A stretch of 64,000 bases of DNA from NCBI RefSeq assembly GCF_024809975.1, contig NZ_JANUDY010000010.1, positions 62,001 to 126,000 of the forward strand, given 5' to 3'. The notes beneath the pieces are model-generated. The model saw nothing but the letters and a program-made list of their open reading frames with translations, was not told the DNA's origin and ran no database searches. This document shows positions 18,801 through 28,822 of the stretch, piece by piece. The position numbers were made by a program, and so were the translations under genes. Positions within the stretch are counted from its first letter, which is position 1. Each line of letters starts with the position of its first letter. This DNA is from Comamonas sp. BIGb0152 (GTDB lineage Bacteria; Pseudomonadota; Gammaproteobacteria; Burkholderiales; Burkholderiaceae_C).

Positions 18801-19170
18801 CCTGGCGATTGCCCCCACGCCCAGTGCATTTACCAGCTGCAGCAACGGCGCCATCACCGCGGTGCCGGGCGGCAAGGCCCTCTCCATCACGGGTGCGGAT
18901 GTAGAGGCCAACGCGAGCTGCGCGATCAGCGTGAAGGTCACCGCCATGGCGGGCACGTATGTGAACGATGCAGACGATCTCAGGGGATCGGCGTATCTCG
19001 ATACCTCGCCCGCCAAGGACATACTGACCGTCGAGGACGATGGCACCGTGCCACCGAACCCGGGCTCAGGTGCAAGGCCAGTGGCGAGTCTGAACGGGCT
19101 GTCCATCGTGGCACTGAGCCTGATGGTGCTGGTCTGGGTGGGGCGAAACCGCCTAAGGGTTCGGCAATGA
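15850..19170 (+). CDS. Large surface repeat protein, DUF11/DUF7933-like domains
   Basis: 1106 aa, start supported by GGGAGA. Signal peptide to about residue 34 (LITAALLVSAMGGAQAQ). About seven repeats of 120-170 residues follow, each opening like KSFAPATIPAGGRSTLTITV, with a TD.LP.GL loop and a Cys-containing GGTC.V strand, the pattern of DUF11/DUF7933 surface domains. The C-terminus has a proline-rich stretch, one hydrophobic helix (LSIVALSLMVLVWVG) and RNRLRVRQ: a membrane anchor or sorting tail, but not a clear IPTL motif. Probably displayed on the cell surface. Its stop overlaps the start of an outer-membrane barrel gene by four bases, so the two are made together. Function unknown; adhesion or matrix is the usual guess. 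Confidence 0.85.
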   Translation: MKATTRLPSREALCARHLITAALLVSAMGGAQAQDFLANKKFSPTNIPANSQSTLTFDFFNTSGGALDAAVTDTLPETAPPGQLWFSPADLALATLSGPGCTGGALALSDFLDAPAGTKAQTLSVSGLNLPFSPGSTDPACQLSIPVRSGDVSEDSNLINSVPQGGAYAMGGSNRLESDPFSATLRVRAPTSPFAVGKSFAPATIPAGGRSTLTITVKNNEPEAKSNVGFTDALVAGLTLLETPTFSGSCGPATTPSAMGSSSLSVAGATVAPGGTCTVTALVEASAAASGALVNTIPAGAVSDGSSSNVVPAQSTLYVRSQIKMTKAFMNGTSAKTNLLPQPANLHGRLFTTGAASAVVGQAVPVRVYFSNPMPRVLTGGDLTDTLPADVVAVASEVGGTCGWPTPKPSLAANATTVALNGFTVPAANLSRGSLGSCYVEFWVKATSALGNTTNALNTSDVGFDGITGADIDAATSADLSVTASGSGGAVTLSKTFFNDARTASHTGTTGGLQVAKGEAFWMRVNVFNRLYDTTYSQVVVSDLLPNGVRAVQPLEALVQTNPDGETAAASCAVNGTVSVVDEAGRDRVRFSGASVPGAVGAAASNASLNQGCFYWIKLVSNQSGGYQNTIGANTVTTEQGVSNPSAVNARVAVTGDFSASKRFTPNQIGANGGAKTRLVLRFDNSTGATPITNLAVTDALPGSAAFGYLQNSQVMANTCAAAVSITPGAANSSDRIDVTGGTVAAGGACQIEVELTHNGGNPLNFGKVTNRIPANAITNDQNQTNPLELTAELSQSNMGISVVKSFPVSSAFGGQSVPLTLHFAATSSSSLPQGNISITDHLPAGMLIASDPNLATTCKKEDGSAATHLTMPPGHDAFTFSGFYFSAYGGGQDSCDMTIDVFLSSTGNKVNSIPAGAITTDAGTTNASATEASLSALVNTAVQIAFAPKSIKARETSTLTLSVINVGTGPRTGFELTNTLPAGLAIAPTPSAFTSCSNGAITAVPGGKALSITGADVEANASCAISVKVTAMAGTYVNDADDLRGSAYLDTSPAKDILTVEDDGTVPPNPGSGARPVASLNGLSIVALSLMVLVWVGRNRLRVRQ

Positions 19171-19982
19171 GGCTTCCACCTGGCACCTTCGGGTGCGCTT
19201 CAGATGCACTGCGTGGAGCCATTGCGGGCAGCGGTTGGCTGGCAACGCTGGTCGCCATCGCAGGCCTGCCCTTGGCCGCTGTGGCGCAGCAACGGCCGCT
19301 AGCCGAGGAGGGCGCCACCGGCGGCTGGGCTGTTCAGCTCACGCCCTATGTCTGGGCCAGTGGTGTGGGTGGTGATCTGCGGCCTTTTCGGGGCGGCAGT
19401 GTGGTATCGATGGACAAGTCATTTCCCGAGGTGATGAAGGACCTGGATGCCGCCTTCTTTTTGACCGGCTATGCCCGCAAGGATCGCCTGGTACTGCTGG
19501 GCGATATCAGCTATTCGTCCAGTTCGCGCTCGGGCAAGTTGCCGCTGGGCCTGCCGGCATCGGGCAGCTTCCGCCAGGCCTCTGCCACTTTGGCAGCGGG
19601 TTACCGCGCTGTCTCCAGCCCCGATATCAACCTGGATCTGCTGGCGGGCCTGCGCGCCTGGAGCGTCAAGGCCTCCGTCGATGTGGCCGGCGGCCTGGTG
19701 CAGACCTCGCCTGAGAAGCGCTTTGTCGATCCCGTCCTCGGCCTGCGTGCCCATATCCCCCTCGCACCGCGCTGGTCGGCTATGGCCTATGGCGATGTGG
19801 GCGGCTTTGGCGTGGGCTCGCGGGCCACGCACCAGGTCGCTGCCACCGTCAACTACCAGTGGCGTGAGCAGGCCTTTGTGTCTTTGGGCTACCGGGTGCT
19901 GACCCTGGATTACCGCCGGGGCGGCACGCGCATCGATGTGACGATGGCCGGCCCGCTGTTGGGCGCCACCTGGCGCTTTTGA
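19167..19982 (+). CDS. Outer-membrane beta-barrel protein
   Basis: 271 aa. Signal peptide (WLATLVAIAGLPLAAVAQ) and then alternating-residue strands typical of a small barrel: VQLTPYVWASGVGG, FFLTGYARKDRLVLLGDISY, ASATLAAGYRAV, AMAYGDVGGFGVGS, VNYQWREQAFVSLGYRVL. It ends in a terminal Phe (GATWRF), the signal recognised by the Bam complex. It belongs to a widespread family of uncharacterised outer-membrane proteins. The start overlaps the upstream gene's stop (ATGA), linking it to the 1106-aa repeat protein, so it may help display or anchor that protein (inference). Confidence 0.82.
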   Translation: MRLPPGTFGCASDALRGAIAGSGWLATLVAIAGLPLAAVAQQRPLAEEGATGGWAVQLTPYVWASGVGGDLRPFRGGSVVSMDKSFPEVMKDLDAAFFLTGYARKDRLVLLGDISYSSSSRSGKLPLGLPASGSFRQASATLAAGYRAVSSPDINLDLLAGLRAWSVKASVDVAGGLVQTSPEKRFVDPVLGLRAHIPLAPRWSAMAYGDVGGFGVGSRATHQVAATVNYQWREQAFVSLGYRVLTLDYRRGGTRIDVTMAGPLLGATWRF

Positions 19983-19993
19983 GGACTGCGCAT

Positions 19994-20031
19994 AAAAAAA
20001 CAGGCACACAGCCTTGGGAGCGGTGTGCCTG
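19994..20031 (-). terminator. Terminator of fusA, possibly bidirectional
   Basis: CAGGCACAC (20001-20009) pairs with GTGTGCCTG (20023-20031); seven A's at 19994-20000 read as a T-run on the minus strand. It lies 51 bases beyond the EF-G stop and also lies just after the plus-strand barrel gene. Confidence 0.85.
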
Positions 20032-20081
20032 TTGACTGGCTTGCCTATGGGCTGGGTGGCCTGCCGAAGCAGGCCCAGGCC

Positions 20082-22193
<2,112 letters not shown>

Positions 22194-22322
22194 GTTGACC
22201 TCCTTGGGTCGAGTGATTCAGCCGGATTCAGCTGCATGTTGCAGCCCTGTGCGCTCCCACGTTGCGACATCCGGCAGCCTCACAGAGGCACCGGCACAGG
22301 GCCAGAAAACAGCAATATTAAT

Positions 22323-22342
22323 AGTACGAAGACAGTCGTACT
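22323..22342. promoter_or_regulatory. Dyad in fusA/ArsR divergent region, possible operator
   Basis: AGTACGA (22323-22329), AAGACAG-type spacer of six bases, TCGTACT (22336-22342), preceded by an AT-rich ATATTAATA. The symmetry and location suggest a repressor site, perhaps for the neighbouring ArsR-like protein; alternatively a leader hairpin. Confidence 0.45.
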
Positions 22343-22476
22343 GTCGTCATGGGTATTGCCCGATTGGGGACAATAGCGCCAGTCTTGCTGCCAGGCGTGC
22401 AGACGCAGGCAGAATGGCGCCCTTTGAACTGGCCTGGCAGGCCGATGCACGCGCCCCGTTGGCGCATGGACCCCGG

Positions 22477-22821
22477 ATGATCCCTCACCACCCTGAAGCT
22501 GCGCAAATCCATTTGGAAAATGTGCTCACCGCCCTGGGCAACCCCACGCGCCTGGCGGTAGTGCGTGTGTTGGCCGATGGCCAGGAGCGCAGCTGCACGG
22601 CGCTCTTGCGCGACCAGACCAAGTCCACCATGACGCACCATTGGCGCGTGCTGCGCAGCAGCGGCGTGATCTGGCAGCGCCCCGTGGGGCGCGAGAACCT
22701 GCTGTCGCTGCGGCGCGAGGACCTCGATGCCCGCTTTCCCGGTTTGCTGGACGCGATACTCTCGGCCACGACAAGCGATGCGTTGACGGACGCCAGCACC
22801 GCCTGGGGCGAGCGCAGCTAA
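22477..22821 (+). CDS. ArsR-family winged-helix regulator
   Basis: 114 aa from ATG 22477; in-frame starts further upstream (for example 22414) exist, and no good ribosome site decides. The body is an ArsR-type winged helix: ENVLTALGNPTRLAVVRVLA, SCTALLRDQTKSTMTHHWRV as recognition helix region, LRSSGVIWQRPVGRENLLSL as the wing. No CxC metal-binding motif is visible in the DNA-binding helix, so it is probably not a metal sensor. It is divergent from the EF-G gene and upstream of queC; targets unknown. Confidence 0.8.
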   Translation: MIPHHPEAAQIHLENVLTALGNPTRLAVVRVLADGQERSCTALLRDQTKSTMTHHWRVLRSSGVIWQRPVGRENLLSLRREDLDARFPGLLDAILSATTSDALTDASTAWGERS

Positions 22822-22895
22822 GCGCTGCCGGCCACACCAGTCATCGCCTGCAGCAGGCGGGTATTTTTGTTTTTTGATGGATGGAGAAGCGCAGC

Positions 22896-23594
22896 ATGCA
22901 AGACGCCAAGGCGCTGGTACTTTTTTCGGGTGGACAGGATTCCACCGTTTGTCTGGCTTGGGCTTTGAGCCGCTATGCCCAGGTCGAAACCATTGGCTTT
23001 GACTACGGCCAGAACCACCGGGTGGAGCTGGACTGCCGTGGCACCGTGCTCGCCAACCTGCGTGCGCAGTTCCCGCAGTGGGCGGCGAAGCTGGGCGATG
23101 ACCACCTGCTCAATATCGATGTGCTCGGCCAGATCAGCGATACGGCCTTGACCAGCGATGCCGCGCTGGCCTACCAGGCCGATGGCCTGCCCAATACCTT
23201 TGTGCCGGCCCGCAACCTGGTGTTCTTGACCCTCGCCTCTGCCGTGGCCTACCGCCGCCAGTGCCAGGTGCTGGTGGGCGGCATGTGCGAGACCGATTTC
23301 TCCGGCTACCCCGATTGCCGCGACAACACCATGAAGGCCATGCAGGTGGCACTGAGCCTGGGTCTGGGCCGGCAGCTGGTGGTAGAGACGCCTTTAATGT
23401 GGATCGACAAGGCCGCGACTTGGCAGCTGGCGCAGGATTTGGGCGGCGACGCTTTGACGGCCTTGGTGCAAGAAGACACCCACACCTGCTACAAGGGCGA
23501 CCGCAGCCAGCGCCACGACTGGGGCTATGGCTGCGGTGAATGCCCGGCTTGCGCGCTAAGAGCGCAAGGCTTTGCCCGCTGGAAGAGGGGCTAA
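22896..23594 (+). CDS. queC: 7-cyano-7-deazaguanine synthase QueC
   Basis: 232 aa from ATG 22896, preferred over ATG 22881 because GGAG lies nine bases before it and it gives the usual short lead to the PP-loop. Motif SGGQDST (11-17) binds ATP; the [15 protein letters not shown] helix and [15 protein letters not shown] loop are family hallmarks; the zinc site is formed by Cys residues near the end ([16 protein letters not shown]). QueC converts 7-carboxy-7-deazaguanine to preQ0, the precursor of queuosine in tRNA and of 7-deazaguanine DNA marks. queD, queE and queF are not adjacent. The hairpin repeat copy B starts right at its stop. Confidence 0.93.
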   Translation: MQDAKALVLFSGGQDSTVCLAWALSRYAQVETIGFDYGQNHRVELDCRGTVLANLRAQFPQWAAKLGDDHLLNIDVLGQISDTALTSDAALAYQADGLPNTFVPARNLVFLTLASAVAYRRQCQVLVGGMCETDFSGYPDCRDNTMKAMQVALSLGLGRQLVVETPLMWIDKAATWQLAQDLGGDALTALVQEDTHTCYKGDRSQRHDWGYGCGECPACALRAQGFARWKRG

Positions 23595-23690
23595 TACAAC
23601 CCTTGATACAGCGTTACAGAGCCTTGTCGTACTTTGGGTACTGCCAGCGGCTCTGCGCCTCGTCTCACCCTTGAAAACCAGGCCTTAGCG
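23595..23690. repeat. Dispersed hairpin repeat, copy B
   Basis: Fills the convergent gap between queC and the glycosyltransferase. Shares ACAACCCTTGATAC, GCCTTGTCGTACT and GTACTGCC with copy A at 14938. Outer stem CAGAGCC (23617-23623) with GGCTCTG (23649-23655); inner stem GTAC (23629-23632) with GTAC (23638-23641). The stem sequence differs from copy A on both sides but still pairs, so structure rather than sequence seems to be kept. Both copies start just after a stop codon, which suggests a role at transcript ends. Confidence 0.7.
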
Positions 23691-24953
23691 CTGCGCCACC
23701 AGTGGCGCCTTGCGGTTGGCCATCGCCCGCGCAAACAGCGCCATAAAGCGGGGCGCCACCTTGGCGATGTGGTAGGCCTTGCCGGTCTCCAGCGCAGCCT
23801 GGGCATAGCGCTGGCGCCGGGCTGGGTCACCGCGCAGCTGCCGTATCGCCTCGATCCAGTCGTCGTCGTTGTCGGGCAGCAAGAGGCCGTTGACGTTGTG
23901 GGTGATCAGCTCGGGCGCAAAGCCCCAGTTGGAGCCGATCACACACCCACCGCGCGCCAGGATCTCCATCAAACCCCAGTTGGCCACGCCATAGCGCAGC
24001 GGGTAGAGGAAGAGATCGACCTCGGCCAGCAGCGCCGAGAACTGCGCATAGGGCAGGTGGCCGGGGAACTCAATCACCTCGGCGGCCGGGTAGACCTTGA
24101 GCAGGTGGTCGCGAAAGCTCTCCACCTTGCCGCCATAACGCCGCTCCACCCATTGCTGCTCATAGCCATAGGTGGAGGCCTTGGCATCGCCAATGGCGAT
24201 AAAGCGGGTGTTGTGGCCATCACCGCCGCGCACCATGCGGTCCACCAGCCGGATATAGGTCTCAAAGCCTTTGGCACTCGACAGGTCACGCGCCGAGAAC
24301 GCGATGGTGAAAGGCTTTTTAGTATCGTTCGCGGCATCGCTGGCCGCGCCAAAATTGCGCAGCGGCGGCTGGATGTCAAAGCCCTCGAACTGCACCGCAA
24401 TCCGCTCCTGCAGCAGCGGCGGGAACATCGAGCGCGCATAGGCGCTGGGCACGATGGTCAGGTCGCTGCACAGCACCTGGTGGAAGCTCAGCATCTCGGT
24501 ATTGCGGTCCCCCAGCCGCTGGGCCTGGTCGGGCGGGTAGGCGGCATCCCAGCCATGCGCCAGGTAGCTGGGGAACTCGATATAGCTGACGATGGCCGCC
24601 TCCAGCTCGCCATACAGCCAGTTGGGCGCGCCCCACAGCGAATGGGCCACCACCACATCGATCTTGCGGCCCTGCGCGGCCTCAAAGTCTTCCAGCGCCT
24701 TGAGCACGCCCCGGCAGATGCGCGCCGAGCGCTCGACCTTGTCCGAGTAGTAGTAGCTCTGGGGGCCAACGATCAGCCCATCGGGCTGGAAGGACAGCAG
24801 GTGGTCGCAGTGCTTGTCGTGGTTGGCCTTGTGGCCCGGCGTGGTCATGAACCAGGCGTCTGCCAGGCCCTGGGCACGCAGGTGGCTGCACAGTAGGCTG
24901 TACTGGCTCGGGTAGACCGCGCCTACAAAAACAATCAGGGGTTTGTCGTTCAT
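23685..24953 (-). CDS. Glycosyltransferase family 4-like protein
   Basis: 422 aa from ATG 24953 (a TTG nine bases upstream is less likely). GT-B fold features: N-terminal LIVFVGAVYPSQYS, and a C-terminal nucleotide-sugar domain with TIAFSARDLSSAKGFETYI, VIEFPGHLPYAQFSALLAEVD, DLFLYPLRYGVANWGLMEILARGG and a PE segment (GFAPELITHNVNGLL), as in group 1 transferases. No signal peptide or membrane helix, so it works in the cytoplasm on a lipid- or protein-linked acceptor. It follows the sigma-54 regulator by 18 bases and is the last gene of the Tad block, so it may modify pilin or make a surface polysaccharide (inference). Confidence 0.85.
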   Translation of the reverse strand: MNDKPLIVFVGAVYPSQYSLLCSHLRAQGLADAWFMTTPGHKANHDKHCDHLLSFQPDGLIVGPQSYYYSDKVERSARICRGVLKALEDFEAAQGRKIDVVVAHSLWGAPNWLYGELEAAIVSYIEFPSYLAHGWDAAYPPDQAQRLGDRNTEMLSFHQVLCSDLTIVPSAYARSMFPPLLQERIAVQFEGFDIQPPLRNFGAASDAANDTKKPFTIAFSARDLSSAKGFETYIRLVDRMVRGGDGHNTRFIAIGDAKASTYGYEQQWVERRYGGKVESFRDHLLKVYPAAEVIEFPGHLPYAQFSALLAEVDLFLYPLRYGVANWGLMEILARGGCVIGSNWGFAPELITHNVNGLLLPDNDDDWIEAIRQLRGDPARRQRYAQAALETGKAYHIAKVAPRFMALFARAMANRKAPLVAQR

Positions 24954-24971
24954 GGGGGGCAAGGGATCGGC

Positions 24972-26411
24972 TTAAGAGGGAACACCTGGCAGGTCGTCGC
25001 TGGCAGCGGCGCTGATGGGAGACAGCGGCACCAGCGGCTCGCCATCCGAGATCTGGTACTTGCGCATCTTCTCCCACAGCACCTTGCGGCTGATGCCCAG
25101 CTGCTGGGCGGTGTTCTGGCGCTTCCAGCTGTTGGCATGCAGGGCCTCGATGATGCGGTTGCGCTCTTCCTGGTCCCAGTTGCCGCGCTCGGCCAGCAGC
25201 GGGCCGGCCGCAAGGGTCTCGATCGGGAAAGTGGCTGCCGACAGGCTTTGGGCCTGCAGCAGCAGGCGCTCGGTGGCACCGCCGGCATGCCAGTCCTGGG
25301 TCTGGCGGGCGGCCACACCGATGCGCTCGCTCAGGTTGCGCAGCTCGCGCACATTGCCGGGAAAGTACATCTGCGCCACGGCATCGAGGATGAACATCGG
25401 CGGCCCGCCCAGCCGCTCCATCATCTCCTCGCCCACCACCTTGCGCAAAATGCTGTTGAAGATGGCCAGCTTGTCGGCCTCGCCACGCTCTTCGAGGCTG
25501 GGCAACTGCAGCTCGATCACCGCCAGACGAAAGAACAGATCGGCCCGGAACTTGCCCGCATGCACCAGCTCGCGCAGCGATTTGTTGGTGGCCGCCACCA
25601 GGCGGAAATCCAAGGTCACGGGCGAGGTCGCGCCCAGCCGGGTGACGGTGCGCTCTTCCAGCACCCGCAGCAGCTTGACCTGCTGGTACAGCGGCAGGTC
25701 GGCGATCTCATCGAGAAACAAGGTGCCGCCATTGGCCTGCTCAAAAAAGCCCTTGTGCGCAGTGACGGCGCCAGTGAACGAGCCCTTGGCATGGCCAAAA
25801 AACAGCGACTCGAACAGGCCATCCGGAATGGCCCCGCAGTTGACCACCACAAACGGCCCCTGGCCGTAGTGCGTATTGCGCTCGTGCAGGCGTTCGGCAA
25901 TGCGTTCCTTGCCGGTGCCCGTCTCGCCAAAGATCAGCACGCTGTGCTCGCAATCGGCAAAGGTGTCTACATCGCGCAGCAGGTGCAGCATGCACTCGGC
26001 CTCGGCGATGATGTCATCTCCCCGAGGCTGCCTTTGCTTGGTGCTTTGCAGGCGCCGCACAATGCGCACCAGCATGGCCCGCAGCTCGGCGCCGGTAAAG
26101 TCAAAGGGCAACACATGCGAGTACTCGGTGGCATAGCTGCCCGGGCCTTCGCCACGCGGCTTGGCGCTGACCCACAGCACCGGCATGCCGCCAAAATTGC
26201 TTTCCATCCCCTGGCGCGTGAAGCGCGCACCTTCCAGCACCGAGACACTCACCACCGCAATGGCATTGCCGCCTTGCGCCACCACGGGCGACAGGTTCAG
26301 CCCATCGGCACGCACCACATCCACATCCAGATTGACCATGCAGCGCTCCACCCGCTCTGCGATATCTGCTTGGCCTTCCCAGACGTAGATGACCAAATCG
26401 TTCTGATTCAC
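24972..26411 (-). CDS. Sigma-54-dependent transcriptional activator
   Basis: 479 aa. An N-terminal receiver-like region of about 120 residues lacks an obvious phospho-acceptor Asp with its acidic pocket, so it may not be a true response regulator. AAA+ domain about 130-370: Walker A GETGTGKE (162-169), the sigma-54 contact loop reads GSFTGA (210-215) instead of GAFTGA, Walker B GTLFLDE (229-235), then [11 protein letters not shown] with the arginine fingers. A Fis-type helix-turn-helix sits near the end ([20 protein letters not shown]). It lies 45 bases after tadG in the same direction, so it probably regulates pilus or secretion genes; I found no clear -24/-12 promoter to confirm it. Confidence 0.88.
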   Translation of the reverse strand: MNQNDLVIYVWEGQADIAERVERCMVNLDVDVVRADGLNLSPVVAQGGNAIAVVSVSVLEGARFTRQGMESNFGGMPVLWVSAKPRGEGPGSYATEYSHVLPFDFTGAELRAMLVRIVRRLQSTKQRQPRGDDIIAEAECMLHLLRDVDTFADCEHSVLIFGETGTGKERIAERLHERNTHYGQGPFVVVNCGAIPDGLFESLFFGHAKGSFTGAVTAHKGFFEQANGGTLFLDEIADLPLYQQVKLLRVLEERTVTRLGATSPVTLDFRLVAATNKSLRELVHAGKFRADLFFRLAVIELQLPSLEERGEADKLAIFNSILRKVVGEEMMERLGGPPMFILDAVAQMYFPGNVRELRNLSERIGVAARQTQDWHAGGATERLLLQAQSLSAATFPIETLAAGPLLAERGNWDQEERNRIIEALHANSWKRQNTAQQLGISRKVLWEKMRKYQISDGEPLVPLSPISAAASDDLPGVPS

Positions 26412-26456
26412 GTTCTATTCCCTCTTGTTTTCATAGCGCTGCGCTCTCTCCTGTCT

Positions 26457-28301
26457 TCATTGCACCAATTGCGCGGTGTCGCACTGGATGCCCAGCAGAT
26501 CCACGCTGGCGCGGCCCAGCTCAATGCCCAGGCCCTGCAGCAGCAGGTCCAGCACACCGCCAATGGAGTTGAGCAGCGGCGCGAGCAAGGCGCTCACCAC
26601 CGTGACCACCACATTGAGCAGTGCATTGAGTCCCCCCAGCAAGCCGCCCAGCAGCCCCCCGAGCAAGCCGCCCAGCACGCCGTAGTACTCGGCGTTCTGT
26701 ACATCCCCCACCAACGCGGGCACCTGCTTCAACAAATTGCTGACGGTTGTGCCCAGGCGCAGCCCGTTGGGGCCACTCATCCGCTCCTCATTCACCTGCA
26801 TGCCGACCAGGCATTCATCCACGCCGGTGCTGTTGTAGGGGCAGGCCTGTGCGTTGGGCGCCGACGAGTAGGTGGCACCTTGCAGCAGCGAGGTGGAGAG
26901 CTTGCTTTGCACCCGCAGCCCGCCCAGCAGATTGAGCAGGTTCAAGTCCACCAGCTCGGTTTTTTGGCAGACGCCATTGGCATTGAGCTGGCCAATGCAG
27001 ACATCACCAATCGCAGAGCGCACGGAGATATTGGCGCGGCGGTCGTTTCTGGCGGCGGTGCACTGGATGGCTTCCAAGGTACCGGTGCTGCGCACCAGAT
27101 CGACCTGAATAGGGATGTGCACCCGGATGCCCAGCAGATTGCCCAGCAGTGCGGTCAGCAGGCCGGGGGTGCTGACATTCTTTTGCTCGCCGATGTTGAC
27201 GGTCAGCCGCACCTGAGCGCTGCGCGCCTTGGTCTGGCCATTGGCCGGGCCGATGGCGTTGCGGGGTGGCTCGACCACGGTGAGGTTGGCATTCAGAATG
27301 CCGGGCAGCGTCAGGCCCAGCGCCACGCTGTTGGTGCCGTTGGCAGCAACCAGATGGGTGCGCACCAGGTCACCCAGGCCAATGGCGGCATCCAGCCCCG
27401 CACCGATGGGCGAGGCAGCGCCGCCTGCAGAGATGACGGCCAGCAGGCCCTTGTCGCCGCCCAGCGGCAGCTTGATGTTGGCAAGCTGGAAGGCAGCCAG
27501 GTAGGCGCGCAGATCCACCAGGGCCGCAATGTTGACCCCGGCATTGAGCAGGCTGTCGCTGCCGGCATTGATCGCCGCGTCGATCAGATCGATCACCGAG
27601 GCATTCACATTGGCCAGGTCGTTGGGGGTGAGCAGCGCCAGGTCATTGACGCCAATCGGCAGGCCCAGCACTTTCAGCAGGCCCGATGGTGTGATCTTGG
27701 CATTGGCGATGCCGTCCTTGTCGAGGATGGTCAGCCGCTCAATGTCCAGCCCCACCAGCGCGGTGATGCGCCCGAGCAGGCCATTGTTGTTGAAGCGCAG
27801 CAGCTGCGAGCCAATCGAGAACGCCGCCACCGGCTCGCTTTCTTTGGCGGCCGTAGCGCTGGCCGCCACCAGGCGCGAGCCCACAAAGGGCAGCAGTTGC
27901 AATACCTCCCCTTGCAGCTGCACGCGTACGGCATTGAGCGGGCTGCTGGCCAAGCCAAAGCGCAGCGCATCGGCCTTGCTGCTGTCCCAGTGGCCGCAGT
28001 CGATGCGGCGCTGTTCGTTGTCCAGCGACAGCCGCAGCTGGGTGGTCACGCTTTGGTTGGCTGCGGCCTGGCCCAGCCCGCAGGTAGCGGCATTGCCATA
28101 AGTGATGGCGTTGACGGCTTCCAACGCGGCGATGTCGGCGATGCGCTGCAGATCGCGCTTGGCGTAGTACATATAGCCAATCTGCACGGTGCCCAGCAGG
28201 GTGACCAGCACGGCGGCCATCAGTGCAAACTGCACCAGCACCGCGCCGCGCTGTGCCAGGGGGACGGGGTGGGTGGGGGTTCGGAGTGAACAGGCGAACA
28301 T
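26457..28301 (-). CDS. tadG: TadG-like pilus assembly protein
   Basis: 614 aa. ATG 28301 is preferred to the upstream GTG because AGGAGG lies seven bases before it. The N-terminus has the pseudopilin-like pattern RGAVLVQFALMAAVLVTLLG; Gln replaces the usual Glu+5, so processing by TadV is doubtful. It then continues IGYMYYAKRDLQRIADIAALEA, the TadG N-terminal signature. The long C-terminal region (residues 180-600) is rich in Leu, Asn and Val and includes a GGLLGGLLGGLLGG stretch near 560, curiously like the linkers of the secreted protein at 46602. No von Willebrand domain is obvious. Membrane-anchored minor component of the Tad system. Confidence 0.82.
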   Translation of the reverse strand: MFACSLRTPTHPVPLAQRGAVLVQFALMAAVLVTLLGTVQIGYMYYAKRDLQRIADIAALEAVNAITYGNAATCGLGQAAANQSVTTQLRLSLDNEQRRIDCGHWDSSKADALRFGLASSPLNAVRVQLQGEVLQLLPFVGSRLVAASATAAKESEPVAAFSIGSQLLRFNNNGLLGRITALVGLDIERLTILDKDGIANAKITPSGLLKVLGLPIGVNDLALLTPNDLANVNASVIDLIDAAINAGSDSLLNAGVNIAALVDLRAYLAAFQLANIKLPLGGDKGLLAVISAGGAASPIGAGLDAAIGLGDLVRTHLVAANGTNSVALGLTLPGILNANLTVVEPPRNAIGPANGQTKARSAQVRLTVNIGEQKNVSTPGLLTALLGNLLGIRVHIPIQVDLVRSTGTLEAIQCTAARNDRRANISVRSAIGDVCIGQLNANGVCQKTELVDLNLLNLLGGLRVQSKLSTSLLQGATYSSAPNAQACPYNSTGVDECLVGMQVNEERMSGPNGLRLGTTVSNLLKQVPALVGDVQNAEYYGVLGGLLGGLLGGLLGGLNALLNVVVTVVSALLAPLLNSIGGVLDLLLQGLGIELGRASVDLLGIQCDTAQLVQ

Positions 28302-28315
28302 GGCGTTAATCCTCC

Positions 28316-28822
28316 TCACAGCAGCGATGCAAAGTGCACCACGCTTTTTTCATAGAGCTGGCTGGGCTCTGTGATCCACTGGCCCGGCGTGCCAAATAGC
28401 GGAACGAGCTGGTAGCGCAGCTCAAACGAGGCACTGCCCGTGCCGCTGCTAGGGCAGGCCGCTTGCCATTGGATGGGGCTGACGGTGAGTTGGTCGGCCA
28501 CCGTGCCGGGGACGTCACTGCGCTCCAGGCTGGCGCGTACCGATTGCGCCACCCGCAGCTGGATGGTCGCCCGGTTGGCTGCTGCCTGCGTGGGGTGGCA
28601 GGGATCACTGACCCCCACGGCCAACACGCCCAAAATGGCCCGGGCGCCATCGCCAGCGGCCCGCGTCAGCGACTGCTGCGCCTGGAAGGCCCGCCAGTAC
28701 ACCGTCAGGCCCAAAAGCATCACGAGCATGAACACCGCAATCAGCGCGAACTCGATGGCGGCCACGCCGCGCTGGCGCAGCGGCTGGGCGCTGTGGCTGT
28801 GGACCAGGCAGAGGCGCTTCAC
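28316..28822 (-). CDS. tadE: TadE-family minor pilin (copy 1)
   Basis: 168 aa from GTG 28822, which overlaps the stop of the upstream tadE-like gene (GTGA). The TadE signature QRGVAAIEFALIAVFMLVMLLG is at residues about 17-38, with Glu at +5 as in processed pseudopilins, followed by a periplasmic domain. A longer frame exists upstream but has no pilin-like sequence. Probably processed by TadV and incorporated in or near the Flp pilus. Confidence 0.83.
   Translation of the reverse strand: MKRLCLVHSHSAQPLRQRGVAAIEFALIAVFMLVMLLGLTVYWRAFQAQQSLTRAAGDGARAILGVLAVGVSDPCHPTQAAANRATIQLRVAQSVRASLERSDVPGTVADQLTVSPIQWQAACPSSGTGSASFELRYQLVPLFGTPGQWITEPSQLYEKSVVHFASLL

Noticed and set aside
24972..26411. 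Response regulator of a two-component system
   Set aside because: The N-terminal 120 residues lack a clear acidic pocket and phospho-Asp pattern, and there is no histidine kinase gene nearby.
25137..28289. 1050-codon plus-strand frame across the sigma-54 and tadG genes
   Set aside because: Spans two well-identified genes on the other strand and is Gln/His/Arg-rich throughout, typical of antisense of GC-rich coding DNA.
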